Of a DNA stretch of 64,000 bases, positions 17,850 through 26,443 are shown piece by piece. Position 1 is the first letter of the stretch. Every line of letters starts with the position of its first letter. This DNA is from JAJXZJ01 sp050012855 (GTDB lineage Bacteria; Verrucomicrobiota; Verrucomicrobiia; Limisphaerales; J093): the NCBI GenBank assembly GCA_050012855.1, contig JBEKGJ010000001.1:62001-126000 (forward strand). The letters are read 5' to 3'. The notes below the pieces were generated by a model, which was given only the letters and a program-made list of their open reading frames with translations, was not told the origin of the DNA and searched no databases. The translations under genes were made by a program, and so were the position numbers.

Positions 17850-20195
17850 ATGATGACGATCCGATTGAGACTGGTTCTCCTCGTCTTTGTGATCGCGGCC
17901 TGCGCTCCCAGCCTCCATTGTCAGCCCGTTCGCGCTGGCGCCGGGGGCGACCGCAGCGCCGAAGGCCCGAGACCGACCGGCGTCTCGCCTTTCCTGGACC
18001 CTCCCTATCCTCCCAGTCCCGTGATCGAGAACATCGTATGGCACTGGGGAACGCACGCGACCGCGGCGCAAGGGAGTGATTTGTGGCCGGTCGCGTGGGG
18101 GCCGGACAATCACCTCTATGCCGCGTGGGGCGATGGTGGCGGGTTCGGTGGCTCGGATTCCGATGGGCGCGTGGCAATGGGCTTTGCCCGCATCGAAGGC
18201 CGGCCGGAACACTGGCGTGGGGTCAATGTGAACGGCGGGAAAAGTCCGGAGCATCCGGCGTCTTTCCCTCAGAAAGGCAAGACTGCTGGAGTCGCTTTTG
18301 TTGATGGCGTTTTCTACGCCATGATCAATTTGCAGGACGGGACCTGGCCCAAGGTTGACCATGTACTGGCCTGGTCCACCAATAAGGGAGCCACCTGGAC
18401 CAAGGCCGACTGGGTTTTTGCCAAGGGCGCAGGGACATTCCAGCCGGCGAAGTTTCTCACCTTCGGGAAAGATTACACCGGGGTGCCCGAGCCGCTTGCC
18501 GGATACGTCTATCTCTACGGGCCCAAGCAATCGGCCGACCAGGGAAGCGGCAATCGGCTCTACCTGGCCCGGGCACCCAAGAACAGACTGCGCGAACAGG
18601 CTGCCTACGAGTTTTTTCAAAAACCCGATGCGGCTGGAAAACCAGTGTGGGTGGTGGAGAGCGCCCAGGCGCAGCCGGTGTTCAGCGACCCCAATGGGGT
18701 GACGCCGGGTTCGGTCGGCTACAATCCCGGGTTGAAGCGTTTTGTGCTCACCTGCTTTCACGTCGGACCCGGTCAACTTGGCGTATTCGACGCGCCGAGT
18801 CCCTGGGGGCCTTGGACGACGGTGGCGTATTACGAGGACTGGGGCGGGATGGGCAGGGAGGGGGAGGGCCTGACCTGCGGGTTTCCAGAAAAATGGATGA
18901 GCGCCGATGGCCGGACGCTGTGGAGCATTTTCAGCGTCTATGGCGCGGGCGCGAAAAGGGGCATCAACGCCCACGACCGATTCAACCTGGTCGAAGCCAC
19001 GCTTCAGCTTCGCGGGCAGGAGTCGCATGAACTCTCGGACGCCGCCATCGAGCAATACCGCAAGGGCCGGTTGGTCATCGAGGCGGCACCGGGGACGGAA
19101 GTCATGGTCGAACAGCAGCGGCATGAGTTTTGGTTTGGCGCGGCCCTGGCCAGCCAGGCATTCAACGGCAGCATGGGGCCCGAACAAAGGGAAAAGTATC
19201 TCAGCGTGTTTCTGACCAATTTCAACGCTGCGGTCACGGAGAACGCCCTGAAGTGGCACAGCATGGAATCACGCCGCGGAAACATCAATTACCGCACTGT
19301 GGAGGCCATCCTTGCCTGGACCGATCAGCATCAGATGCCATTGCGAGGGCACAACGTCTTTTGGGGTGTGCCCGACATGGTGCAGGGCTGGCTCAAACAA
19401 CTCTCCGACGAAGAACTCCGGCAAACGCTCCAGGCACGAGCTCAGGATGTGGCGAAACGGTTTCGCGGCCGGTTTGCGGAATACGATCTGAACAATGAAA
19501 TGTTACACGGAAATTACTACGAGCAGCGCCTGGGTCCAAACATCACGCGGGACATGGCTGCGTGGATGCGGCAGGAGGATCCAAAGGCCGTCCTCTTTTT
19601 GAATGACTACGATATTCTGACCGGCAAAATGGTTGGCGCCTATGTCTCCCAGATTCGTCAATTCCTGGATCAAGGCATTCCCGTGGGCGGCATCGGAGTG
19701 CAGGGCCACCTGCATGGAGATTCGTTCGATCCCGTCGCGCTCAAGGACGCGTTGGACCGGCTGGCCGTGTTCCATCTTCCCATCCGCGTCACTGAATTCA
19801 ACTTCCCTGGACAGCGCTCAAAATACGGTCAGAGACCGGCGCAATTATCGGAGGAAGAGGAACAGGCCAAAGCCAGGGCACTCGTTGATTATTACCGGAT
19901 CTGCTTCGCCCATCCGGCGGTTGAGGGGATCATGATGTGGGGTTTCTGGGAAGGTGCCAACTGGATTCCAGTCTCCTCGCTGTATCGGAGGGACTGGACA
20001 CCGCTGCCTGCTGCCGAGGCCTACCGGGATTTGGTTTTCAACCAATGGTGGACTCGCTGGCAGGGCCGCACGGATGCCCACGGCCACTGCGAAGTGCGGG
20101 CGTTCTACGGCCGATACCTTATCAGCGTGCAAGGCCAGGATCGGGTGGTCAACCTGCGCAAATCCGATGGCATATTGCGGGTTTCTTTCCCGTGA
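17850..20195 (+). CDS. Secreted DUF4185-GH10 fusion (endo-beta-1,4-xylanase)
   Basis: A 781-aa protein with a signal peptide (about 1-28, LVLLVFVIAACAPSLHC). The DUF4185 domain (about 50-390) is marked by WHWGTHATAAQGSDLWPVAW and GDGGGFGGSDSDGRV. The GH10 xylanase barrel (about 430-750) has acid/base Glu550 in DLNNEM and nucleophile Glu649 in VTEFNF. GH10 enzymes cleave xylan backbones. DUF4185 is a five-bladed-propeller-like domain of unknown function, seen alone in many secreted proteins. Both active-site glutamates are intact, so the xylanase half should work. ATG codons at 17850 and 17853 are equally likely starts. Confidence 0.88.
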   Translation: MMTIRLRLVLLVFVIAACAPSLHCQPVRAGAGGDRSAEGPRPTGVSPFLDPPYPPSPVIENIVWHWGTHATAAQGSDLWPVAWGPDNHLYAAWGDGGGFGGSDSDGRVAMGFARIEGRPEHWRGVNVNGGKSPEHPASFPQKGKTAGVAFVDGVFYAMINLQDGTWPKVDHVLAWSTNKGATWTKADWVFAKGAGTFQPAKFLTFGKDYTGVPEPLAGYVYLYGPKQSADQGSGNRLYLARAPKNRLREQAAYEFFQKPDAAGKPVWVVESAQAQPVFSDPNGVTPGSVGYNPGLKRFVLTCFHVGPGQLGVFDAPSPWGPWTTVAYYEDWGGMGREGEGLTCGFPEKWMSADGRTLWSIFSVYGAGAKRGINAHDRFNLVEATLQLRGQESHELSDAAIEQYRKGRLVIEAAPGTEVMVEQQRHEFWFGAALASQAFNGSMGPEQREKYLSVFLTNFNAAVTENALKWHSMESRRGNINYRTVEAILAWTDQHQMPLRGHNVFWGVPDMVQGWLKQLSDEELRQTLQARAQDVAKRFRGRFAEYDLNNEMLHGNYYEQRLGPNITRDMAAWMRQEDPKAVLFLNDYDILTGKMVGAYVSQIRQFLDQGIPVGGIGVQGHLHGDSFDPVALKDALDRLAVFHLPIRVTEFNFPGQRSKYGQRPAQLSEEEEQAKARALVDYYRICFAHPAVEGIMMWGFWEGANWIPVSSLYRRDWTPLPAAEAYRDLVFNQWWTRWQGRTDAHGHCEVRAFYGRYLISVQGQDRVVNLRKSDGILRVSFP

Positions 20196-20324
20196 CGGCG
20201 GGCTGGTCGCAGAGGGCTCGCTCGTGCGTTCGCATGCATTCCCCGTTTGACTCGCCTCTCCTCGACATGCGACGCTTGCGAAGCTGATCGGTCATGAAGA
20301 CGAAGGCGCTTTTGATCCGCCCAA

Positions 20325-21062
20325 ATGTCAAAAACGAGCATGAAAATGAACAGACGCGAATTGTTAGCCGCCCTCGCCGCGAGCGGTTCCGGTCTGCTGG
20401 CCCAGGAGCCGGCTGGAGTCGAGCCATCCTTATACACTCCCAAGGCGCACCGGGTCGAGGATCGCGCGTTCCTGCACGACTTCATGGACGAGTATCCGTT
20501 CGTGGATCTGATTACGGGTTCACCGACGCTGCGGGTCACGCATATCCCGGTGATTCTGGACCGCACGGCGGGCGCTTACGGGAAGATTTGCGGGCATGTC
20601 GCGCGGCAGAATCCGCAGAGTCAGACGCTCGACGGGCGCCAGGCGGGCGTGATCGTCTTCCGCGGCCCGCATGGATACATCTCGCCGACCTGGTTTGCCG
20701 ACAGGAACGTCGTGCCGACCTGGAACTTCGCCGTCGTTCACGCCACGGGCCGGCCGCGGGCGATCACCGACAAAACCAGCCTGCACGCCATGCTGGCCAG
20801 GTTGATTGCCAAATTCGAAAGCTATCAGGCCTCCGGCTACGACTTTTCGAAGCTGCCGGACAGCTATGTGGCTTCGTTGATGAGTGGCATCGTCGGATTC
20901 GAGATGGAGATCGAGTCGCTCGAAGGCAAGTTTAAGCTCGGCCAGGAACACAGCGAAGGCGACAAGCAAAGCGTGCTGGAGCATCTGCGCCAGGCGGCGC
21001 AGCGGCAGCGATCGCTCGCCGATCTCTCCGCGAGCTTTTACCAGCGCTCATCACCGAAATAA
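20325..21062 (+). CDS. PaiB/FMN-binding split-barrel protein with exported-type N-terminus
   Basis: A 245-aa protein matching the FMN-binding negative transcriptional regulator (PaiB) family: GPHGYISPTWF, VPTWNFAVVHATG and the C-terminal LPDSYVASLMSGIVGFEMEIE block. Unlike cytosolic PaiB, it begins MNRRELLAALAASGSGLLAQ (after a short run of Met-rich codons), which looks like a twin-arginine leader with RR at the expected place. PaiB proteins are flavin-binding and were linked to protease and sporulation control in Bacillus. Here a periplasmic flavin oxidoreductase seems more plausible. The start could be either 20325 or 20346. Confidence 0.8.
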   Translation: MSKTSMKMNRRELLAALAASGSGLLAQEPAGVEPSLYTPKAHRVEDRAFLHDFMDEYPFVDLITGSPTLRVTHIPVILDRTAGAYGKICGHVARQNPQSQTLDGRQAGVIVFRGPHGYISPTWFADRNVVPTWNFAVVHATGRPRAITDKTSLHAMLARLIAKFESYQASGYDFSKLPDSYVASLMSGIVGFEMEIESLEGKFKLGQEHSEGDKQSVLEHLRQAAQRQRSLADLSASFYQRSSPK

Positions 21063-21227
21063 GACGAATGCGGACGAGGCGACCTGGACCAGTTTGAACC
21101 CCGGGCGCTGGGAGCGACCCGATGCTGGGCGCAAGCGGGAGTGACCGGGCACGTGTGGCCCGGCCGTCCACCACCCGCCAATAGCCCAATCCGGCAGGCA
21201 CATGCTGCATCGTCCCCATTTTCTCTT

Positions 21228-21299
21228 TGAACATGAACGCGGAACGAGAAATTGGGGCTGCGGAGCACCGCCGGCCCTACCAGGTTGGGCCAGCGGCCG
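21228..21299. repeat. Dispersed repeat R2, copy 2
   Basis: Matches 1858-1924 (shared acgcggaacgagaaat, gcggagcaccgc, ccaggttgggccagcggcc). It is followed within 30 bp by the module gacgtcgtggcccgctggtcc, whose counterpart near 1760 lies upstream of copy 1, so modules have been shuffled between the two sites. The surrounding 21063-21473 has no gene. Confidence 0.75.
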
Positions 21300-21473
21300 G
21301 TTGACGTCGTGGCCCGCTGGTCCACGACCGGCTTCACTGTCTTGGGTAAGCTTTTACCTCGTTTTCTGTAAACTGTTGATAAGCAATATCATTGATTTCA
21401 AGGCATGCACTTGCAAAGGCGGGACCGAATTTGATCTTGACGCCAGCTTGCCCCGGAGCATACGCTGGTATTC

Positions 21474-21767
21474 ATGGACACCAGCACCCACAGCATTATC
21501 CGGGGTTACATCGACAAGCTTTACGCCTTTAAAGACAGCCGTGATGCCGACAGCCATCAGAGGCCGTTGATGGCGGAGATTCAGGTTGCGATTGCCATAG
21601 AGCAGTCGCAGACAGCGGAAAAAATGAAGGAGCAGATCAATACGCTCGTGACTGAGACAGTCAAGCTTACTGGACTAACGAAACACCTCCGTTGCTTCAC
21701 CATCGTTCTTGTTGTGTTTGCCCTTATACAGATCGTTATAGCGGTTTTGCCGTACTGCCATTTATGA
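21474..21767 (+). CDS. Small protein with coiled coil and C-terminal membrane helix
   Basis: A 97-aa protein. Residues 1-70 are polar and helix-forming with a heptad-like stretch (AIAIEQSQTAEKMKEQINTL). Residues 75-95 are strongly hydrophobic (CFTIVLVVFALIQIVIAVL), giving a tail-anchored topology. The next gene starts in its last codons (ATGA overlap), so the two are translated together. Base composition is clearly AT-richer than the flanking genes, which suggests acquisition by transfer. No family was recognised. Confidence 0.65.
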   Translation: MDTSTHSIIRGYIDKLYAFKDSRDADSHQRPLMAEIQVAIAIEQSQTAEKMKEQINTLVTETVKLTGLTKHLRCFTIVLVVFALIQIVIAVLPYCHL

Positions 21768-22216
21768 AATACACTGTATTATTGATTGTACTCCTGATTG
21801 CGGTCACGGGATGCGGAAAGCCCAAACCAAAGAGTACCAGACTACAGCCATATATTGATTTGTGCCAGAATATCCTACTCAGCTTGCCGCTTCCGCAAGA
21901 TGCCGAGGTAGATGGAATGCAGAAGACATTTAGCAATTGGTATGAGGCCGTTTCGGCTGCATTTCCAAAAGGCAGTAAGGAATATAACACTATTTACCCT
22001 GTTGTTGAACAATATATGTCGTACATAGCCTGTGTTAAAATCGGTCGGGAGTCTTTAGCGGATACTGTGCGGATACTGGGTCCCACTATGACGGCCGAGG
22101 AGTTAAAGCAGAAGAGGGACGAAAGCTACGCCTCAATGTTGCAGCAGTATAATCTAACAAGGGAAAAAGCGAGGGACGCTGCGACGATTTTGGAGAAGAT
22201 TCAATCCGAGGATTAG
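21764..22216 (+). CDS. Small lipoprotein of unknown function
   Basis: A 150-aa protein with a clean lipoprotein signal (MKYTVLLIVLLIAVTGCGK, Cys17). The mature region is mostly helical and ends in a basic and acidic stretch (REKARDAATILEKIQSED). It overlaps the 3' end of the preceding membrane-protein gene by 4 bp (ATGA), so the pair likely acts together at the envelope. Composition is AT-rich compared with the window. No known family was recognised. Confidence 0.7.
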   Translation: MKYTVLLIVLLIAVTGCGKPKPKSTRLQPYIDLCQNILLSLPLPQDAEVDGMQKTFSNWYEAVSAAFPKGSKEYNTIYPVVEQYMSYIACVKIGRESLADTVRILGPTMTAEELKQKRDESYASMLQQYNLTREKARDAATILEKIQSED

Positions 22217-22325
22217 CATTCACGACCAAGCTCAGGCACGCGGGAGGAAAAACCATGAACAACCTGAATCTCAGCGACAAACCCGGATCAGCCGTCCCGC
22301 GTTGGTTAGGCGACTTACGCGGGAT

Positions 22326-22613
22326 TTAAACGCCATCCTGATCTCCAAGGGGGTCTGCACGCCGGCCTGAAATAGATGGTCTTAGTGGTGCCTGCTTCAA
22401 TCTCGCAAGCTCGGCATCAACCGTGTTCTTTTCCGTGCGGAGTCTGGCTACCACTGCCGCATGGTCAGCATCGTTCTTGGCTATGCGGTCGAGGAGGGAA
22501 TCATCCGCCTCCAAATGCTGCTGCAAAATGACGAGGTGCGTCCTAATTTCATGCGGTGGTTTGTGGTCAAGAACAAACTGTTCGATTGCTTTAAGGTGTT
22601 CAGTAAGCTTCAT
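22326..22613 (-). CDS. Small coiled-coil protein
   Basis: A 95-aa protein, mostly helical. Residues 1-75 have good heptad character (AIEQFVLDHKPP, ILQQHLEADDSLLDRIAKN, VVARLRTEKNTVDAELARL). The tail is Pro/Arg/Gly-rich and disordered. It is preceded by a 16-codon frame that overlaps its start (ATGA). Function is unknown; such proteins are common as phage or mobile-element accessories, but nothing here proves it. Confidence 0.5.
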   Translation of the reverse strand: MKLTEHLKAIEQFVLDHKPPHEIRTHLVILQQHLEADDSLLDRIAKNDADHAAVVARLRTEKNTVDAELARLKQAPLRPSISGRRADPLGDQDGV

Positions 22614-22660
22614 AGTTTTGTGTGGGCTAACAGGTCAAGTTCGCTTTCTGCTGTTGTCAT
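22610..22660 (-). CDS. Possible leader peptide upstream of the coiled-coil gene
   Basis: A 16-codon frame (MTTAESELDLLAHTKL) with a GGAG ribosome-site-like stretch 5-6 bases before its ATG. Its stop codon shares bases with the ATG of the coiled-coil gene. It may promote translational coupling or be the 5' end of a longer gene lost by deletion. Short length makes a chance frame possible. Confidence 0.3.
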   Translation of the reverse strand: MTTAESELDLLAHTKL

Positions 22661-23039
22661 ATCCGCTCCACCTTGCCGCCCCCCTGACACGGTGGCGAGC
22701 CTTTTCTGCCCGGGCAGGCACCAACCCAGCCAGACGCCTTTGCGCCGCCTTGACGCCCCCGGACGGGCACAAGAACACGCTTTCCGCCCAAGGCCAGCAA
22801 AGGGGGCAATTTTGCAGGAAATCCGCCCGTGTTATTATTTTTGTTCTTGTTCCGTCTCTATATTCTCGCCGTTTAAGTTGCTGCTTTTGAATGGGTTAAA
22901 CATGCTTTAATAATGTAAGTGATTGATTATCAATACTTAATGAGAATAGAAATTCGTTTTTGCTGGTGTTTTTGAGGCAATTCCAACTACGGTTGGTAAC
23001 TGGCAGCCGTAGTCCGGGAACAGTGTCCGGATGGGTCCA
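22661..23039. other. Spacer, part AT-rich
   Basis: 379 bp with no gene. The last 170 bp (about 22850-23020) are markedly AT-rich (for example taataatgtaagtgattgat) compared with the flanks and may be a transcription-control region or the edge of an acquired segment. Confidence 0.35.
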
Positions 23040-24554
23040 TCACGAACGCCCCGGCGGGCGCGCGCCTTTCCCGGCACGCTGGGTCAACGCGTCGCCCAGT
23101 TCGCCGCGCGCCTGTTCCGCCTCGGCCTCGAGGCGGGCAACGACGTCAGCGTGTCCGGCCGCCACATCCGTCGCCTCGGAAATGTCGCTTTCGAGGTCGT
23201 AAAGCTCGGCCCGTTCCAGTTTGCGCTGCTCATAAGGCACGGGCGTTCCACCGCGACCGCCGGGCCGGCCGCCGAGCGTGCTGTAGGTGTGCGGCAGTTG
23301 CAGCTTCCACCGGCCGTCCCCCGTGACCACGGCCTGAAGCTGGTTGTTTTCGTAGTAAAACCAATAGGCGGTGTGCGGGTTCTTCGCTCCGCGTTGGCCG
23401 GAGATGATCGGCCAGACGTCGAGCCCGTCAATCGGGTGGTCGGGCAGCTTCGCCCCGATGAGCTTCGCGATGGTCGGGAACAGGTCAATGGTCATGAGCA
23501 TCTGCCGGGACTCGGTGCCGGCGGGGATTTGGCCCGGCCAGCGCATGATGCACGGCTCGCGCGTGCCGCCCTCCCAGTTGGTGCCCTTGCCCTCGCGCAA
23601 CGGATACGCCGACCCCGCGTGCTCGCCGTAGCTCAGCCACGGGCCGTTGTCCGACGTGAAGATGACCCAGGTGTCCTTTTCCACACCGGCCTTCCGTAAC
23701 GCTTCGAGGATCTGCCCCACCGACCAGTCAATCTCCTCAATCACGTCGCCGTAAAGGCCGCGCGCCGTTTTGCCGCGGAACTTGTCGCTCACGTGGAGCG
23801 GGACATGCGGCATGTTGTGCGCCACGTACAGGAAAAACGGATGGTCCTTGTTTTGCTCAATGAAGCGGACCGCGCGCTCGGTGTACCAGGTCGTGAGCTG
23901 GTTCTGATCTTCGTGGGTGATTTGCGGGATCACGACCTTCTCGCCCTCGAACATGGTCAGTTCCGGATAGCGTTTGCGCTGCTCGGAATCGGGCGGGAGC
24001 TTGACCAGGTCCGGATGCAGCGGCCACATGTCGTTGGAGTACGGCAGGCCGAAATACGCATCGAAGCCGTGGCGCGTGGGCAGAAACTGCGGCGCGTCGC
24101 CGAGGTGCCATTTGCCGAAGATGCCGGTGGCATAGCCACGCTGCTTCACCAACTGCGCCAGGGTCATCTCGCCATCGCCGAGGCCGGTCCGGGACCGCGG
24201 GCTGAGCGCGCCGTGGATGCCGATGCGGTTCGGATAGCAACCCGTCAACAGCCCTGCGCGGGAAGCGGAGCACACCGGTTGGGCCACGTGGAAATTGCGG
24301 AAGATGCACCCCTCGGCCGCCATGCGGTCGAGGTTCGGCGTAGTGAAACCTTTCGCGCCGAACACGCCCACATCGGCATAGCCCTGGTCATCGGTGAAAA
24401 CGATGACGACGTTGGGCCGATGCGCGTCGCGGGCCACGGCGGGGGCGACTGCCGCCCAGGCAACGAGGAGCGCCAGAATGCCACGTCCCACTGCCCGCAA
24501 CGTGGCGGGCCGGGCAGACGGGTGCCGTCCACCGACATGATGGCACTTGTTCAT
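23040..24554 (-). CDS. Secreted arylsulfatase (formylglycine sulfatase)
   Basis: A 504-aa protein with a signal peptide (about 20-42, ending ...VAPAVA). The type I sulfatase motif is CSASR (Cys95), the site converted to formylglycine. FTDDQGYADVG supplies the metal-binding aspartates, GKWHLG and the late TSDNG block are also present. It hydrolyses sulfate esters, probably on sulfated polysaccharides, given the fucosidase and other glycan genes nearby. Start at 24554 opens the leader. It needs a sulfatase-modifying enzyme, which is not in the window. Confidence 0.93.
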   Translation of the reverse strand: MNKCHHVGGRHPSARPATLRAVGRGILALLVAWAAVAPAVARDAHRPNVVIVFTDDQGYADVGVFGAKGFTTPNLDRMAAEGCIFRNFHVAQPVCSASRAGLLTGCYPNRIGIHGALSPRSRTGLGDGEMTLAQLVKQRGYATGIFGKWHLGDAPQFLPTRHGFDAYFGLPYSNDMWPLHPDLVKLPPDSEQRKRYPELTMFEGEKVVIPQITHEDQNQLTTWYTERAVRFIEQNKDHPFFLYVAHNMPHVPLHVSDKFRGKTARGLYGDVIEEIDWSVGQILEALRKAGVEKDTWVIFTSDNGPWLSYGEHAGSAYPLREGKGTNWEGGTREPCIMRWPGQIPAGTESRQMLMTIDLFPTIAKLIGAKLPDHPIDGLDVWPIISGQRGAKNPHTAYWFYYENNQLQAVVTGDGRWKLQLPHTYSTLGGRPGGRGGTPVPYEQRKLERAELYDLESDISEATDVAAGHADVVARLEAEAEQARGELGDALTQRAGKGARPPGRS

Positions 24555-24678
24555 GGACAGACATAGTGTCCACGAAAACCGCCCTGGCAAGTCAAAGCTG
24601 TCCGGCTCCATTGGTTCACCACGCGCAGGTCCTCCGACCTGAATTCGCCGCGGTGCGCCGCGCCGCCGGCACCCGGCG

Positions 24679-25725
24679 TCATTTGTCCATCTCGTACACC
24701 AGCACCTTGAAACTGCCCGGCACGATCCTCCCACGTCCACGGCCGCCGCCCGTCGCTCCCTCCGCCGGGGCTTCGTATTTGGCCGCGGCCAGGTAAATCT
24801 TGTGCGTCCGCGGATCAAGCGTCATCGTCCGGGCGCCCCGTTCGGTCTTCAGAGTCTGCACGACCGTCAGCTTGTCCGGTGTTTCTTCCTTCGCGATGGT
24901 GACGGTGCCGTCGCCGCAAGAGGCGAAGGCCAGTTGGGTGCCGGGGTCAAACGCATTGGCATCCACGCCCTGGCCGATGGGCACGGTGGCCACCACCTTG
25001 CCGCTGGTGCTGTCCATCATCGCCATCAGCTTGTTGCCGCACCCCAGGAACAGCCGATGGTGCGCCACGTCAATCGCCATGCCCGAAGCCTCTTCGCCCG
25101 GCGCGATTGGCCAACGATTCACCACTTGATGCGTCCGGGCATCAATCGCCACGACCTCGCTCTTGTCTTCGAGATTGTCATAGACCCGCCCGGCCTTGGG
25201 ATCGGCGACCGCAAATTCCGGCTTGCCACCCAGCGGAATGGTGGCAACGACCTTGCCGGCCCGGGCATCAATCACCGTCGCCGATTGGCCGCGACCGTTG
25301 AACAGATAAACCTCCTGCTGTCCTGGTTCATAGAGCATCCCGTCCGGGTTCGGACCGGTGTCCACCTTCGACAGCGTTTGGAGCGTCTTGAGATCAATGA
25401 TTCCCGCCTTGTTCTCCTGGCCGTTGCTGCTGAAACCCCGCTGGAGATCGGAGGCGACCGCCAGCCCGTGAACCCCCGGAGTGTCGAGGATTTGCCCGAC
25501 GACCGATTCCTTGTCGAGATCAATGACGACCACCCTCGTCTGGTGGCTGACGTAAAGACGGCGACCCGCCTCGTCCACCGACAGATAATCCCAGCCGCCC
25601 TCGCCGCCCACGGGAATTTCCTTCACGAAATGGTAGGAACCATCGGCACCCTTGGTCGGCACGGTTACAATGCTCAAAAGGCCGAAGGCGATCACGCCGA
25701 GGAGGTGACGATGGCTTATTTTCAT
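24679..25725 (-). CDS. Secreted YncE-like beta-propeller protein
   Basis: A 348-aa protein with a signal peptide (about 1-28, ...VTVPTKGADG) and seven-bladed propeller repeats of the YncE/surface-layer type: GGWDYLSVDEAGRRLYVS, VVVIDLDKESVVGQI, IDARAGKVVATIPLGG and IDARTHQVVNRWPI. A late low-complexity GGGRGRGR insert precedes the last strand. Such proteins are ligand-binding or structural in the periplasm. Start at 25725 opens the leader. Confidence 0.85.
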   Translation of the reverse strand: MKISHRHLLGVIAFGLLSIVTVPTKGADGSYHFVKEIPVGGEGGWDYLSVDEAGRRLYVSHQTRVVVIDLDKESVVGQILDTPGVHGLAVASDLQRGFSSNGQENKAGIIDLKTLQTLSKVDTGPNPDGMLYEPGQQEVYLFNGRGQSATVIDARAGKVVATIPLGGKPEFAVADPKAGRVYDNLEDKSEVVAIDARTHQVVNRWPIAPGEEASGMAIDVAHHRLFLGCGNKLMAMMDSTSGKVVATVPIGQGVDANAFDPGTQLAFASCGDGTVTIAKEETPDKLTVVQTLKTERGARTMTLDPRTHKIYLAAAKYEAPAEGATGGGRGRGRIVPGSFKVLVYEMDK

Positions 25726-26398
25726 ACGCGCGACAGGAATTTCATTTATTGATACCACTCAAGCTAGGTCTCCGGCGGCAGTCGCACAACGCGAAAAACA
25801 ACCAAAAAAACGAAGCCGCACGGAACACGAACTGGATGGCGGCCATCATCTGTCAAGTCGAACGCCACATCGGCCATGCCCGCCCCGACATTCCGGTCAC
25901 CGTTGCCAGAGCAATCGCCATAATGCTTGGCCGATTCTCACGTAGCCGCACTCTGGCGAACGCCGCCTACCAATTTCGCTGGCAAAGTGGTGATGGCGGC
26001 GGACGCCAGTTCGCCGCTACGGCCGACAAATGGGATTCGGCCCAGTTCGTGGCGGAGGTTGACGGTGGAACGCTCGCGGAACTGCGGGTGATGCAGCACG
26101 GCATAAGCGTAGTGGAAAATCTCCCGCTTTGACGAGGCGCGACCGGGCCCGGGGGTGTTGAGGCGGTCGCGTCCATCGGCCGGCGGGCCGGCGGGTGGAT
26201 TGTGTCAGGCGGCGCCCCGCGCTCTGGGTTGGGAGTTGACGTGACCCGACCCCAGATCGTGGTGCCGGCTGCACGTGGACTTGGTGCGTTCAGAATGCCA
26301 CACGGACGTCACGCGGGAGCGTCACGCATTTGATTTCACAGAGTGGAAGCCGGGCCAAGAAAAGCCGCTCAAGTTCTTGCTGGAGAATGTATTCCAAT
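25726..26398. other. Spacer with GC-rich repeat debris
   Basis: 673 bp with no convincing gene. It includes short motifs (ggacgccagttcgccgctacgg, split at 26000-26021, and cacgtagccgcactctggcg near 25937-25957) of the kind found in dispersed intergenic repeats of related bacteria. A 66-codon plus-strand frame near 26275 runs into the tRNA fragment and is unlikely to be a gene. Confidence 0.4.
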
Positions 26399-26443
26399 TG
26401 GAGCCAGTTGTCGGATTTGAACCGACGACCGACGGTTTACAAA
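26399..26443 (-). repeat. Distal attachment site: 3' fragment of tRNA-Thr
   Basis: 45 bp identical to 33976-34020, the 3' part of the tRNA-Thr gene (3' end of the anticodon loop through T-arm, acceptor strand and encoded CCA). Sequence diverges at once on both sides (t/a at 26444 versus 34021). This is the classic direct repeat left by a tRNA-targeting integrase and marks the far end of the island. Confidence 0.92.
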
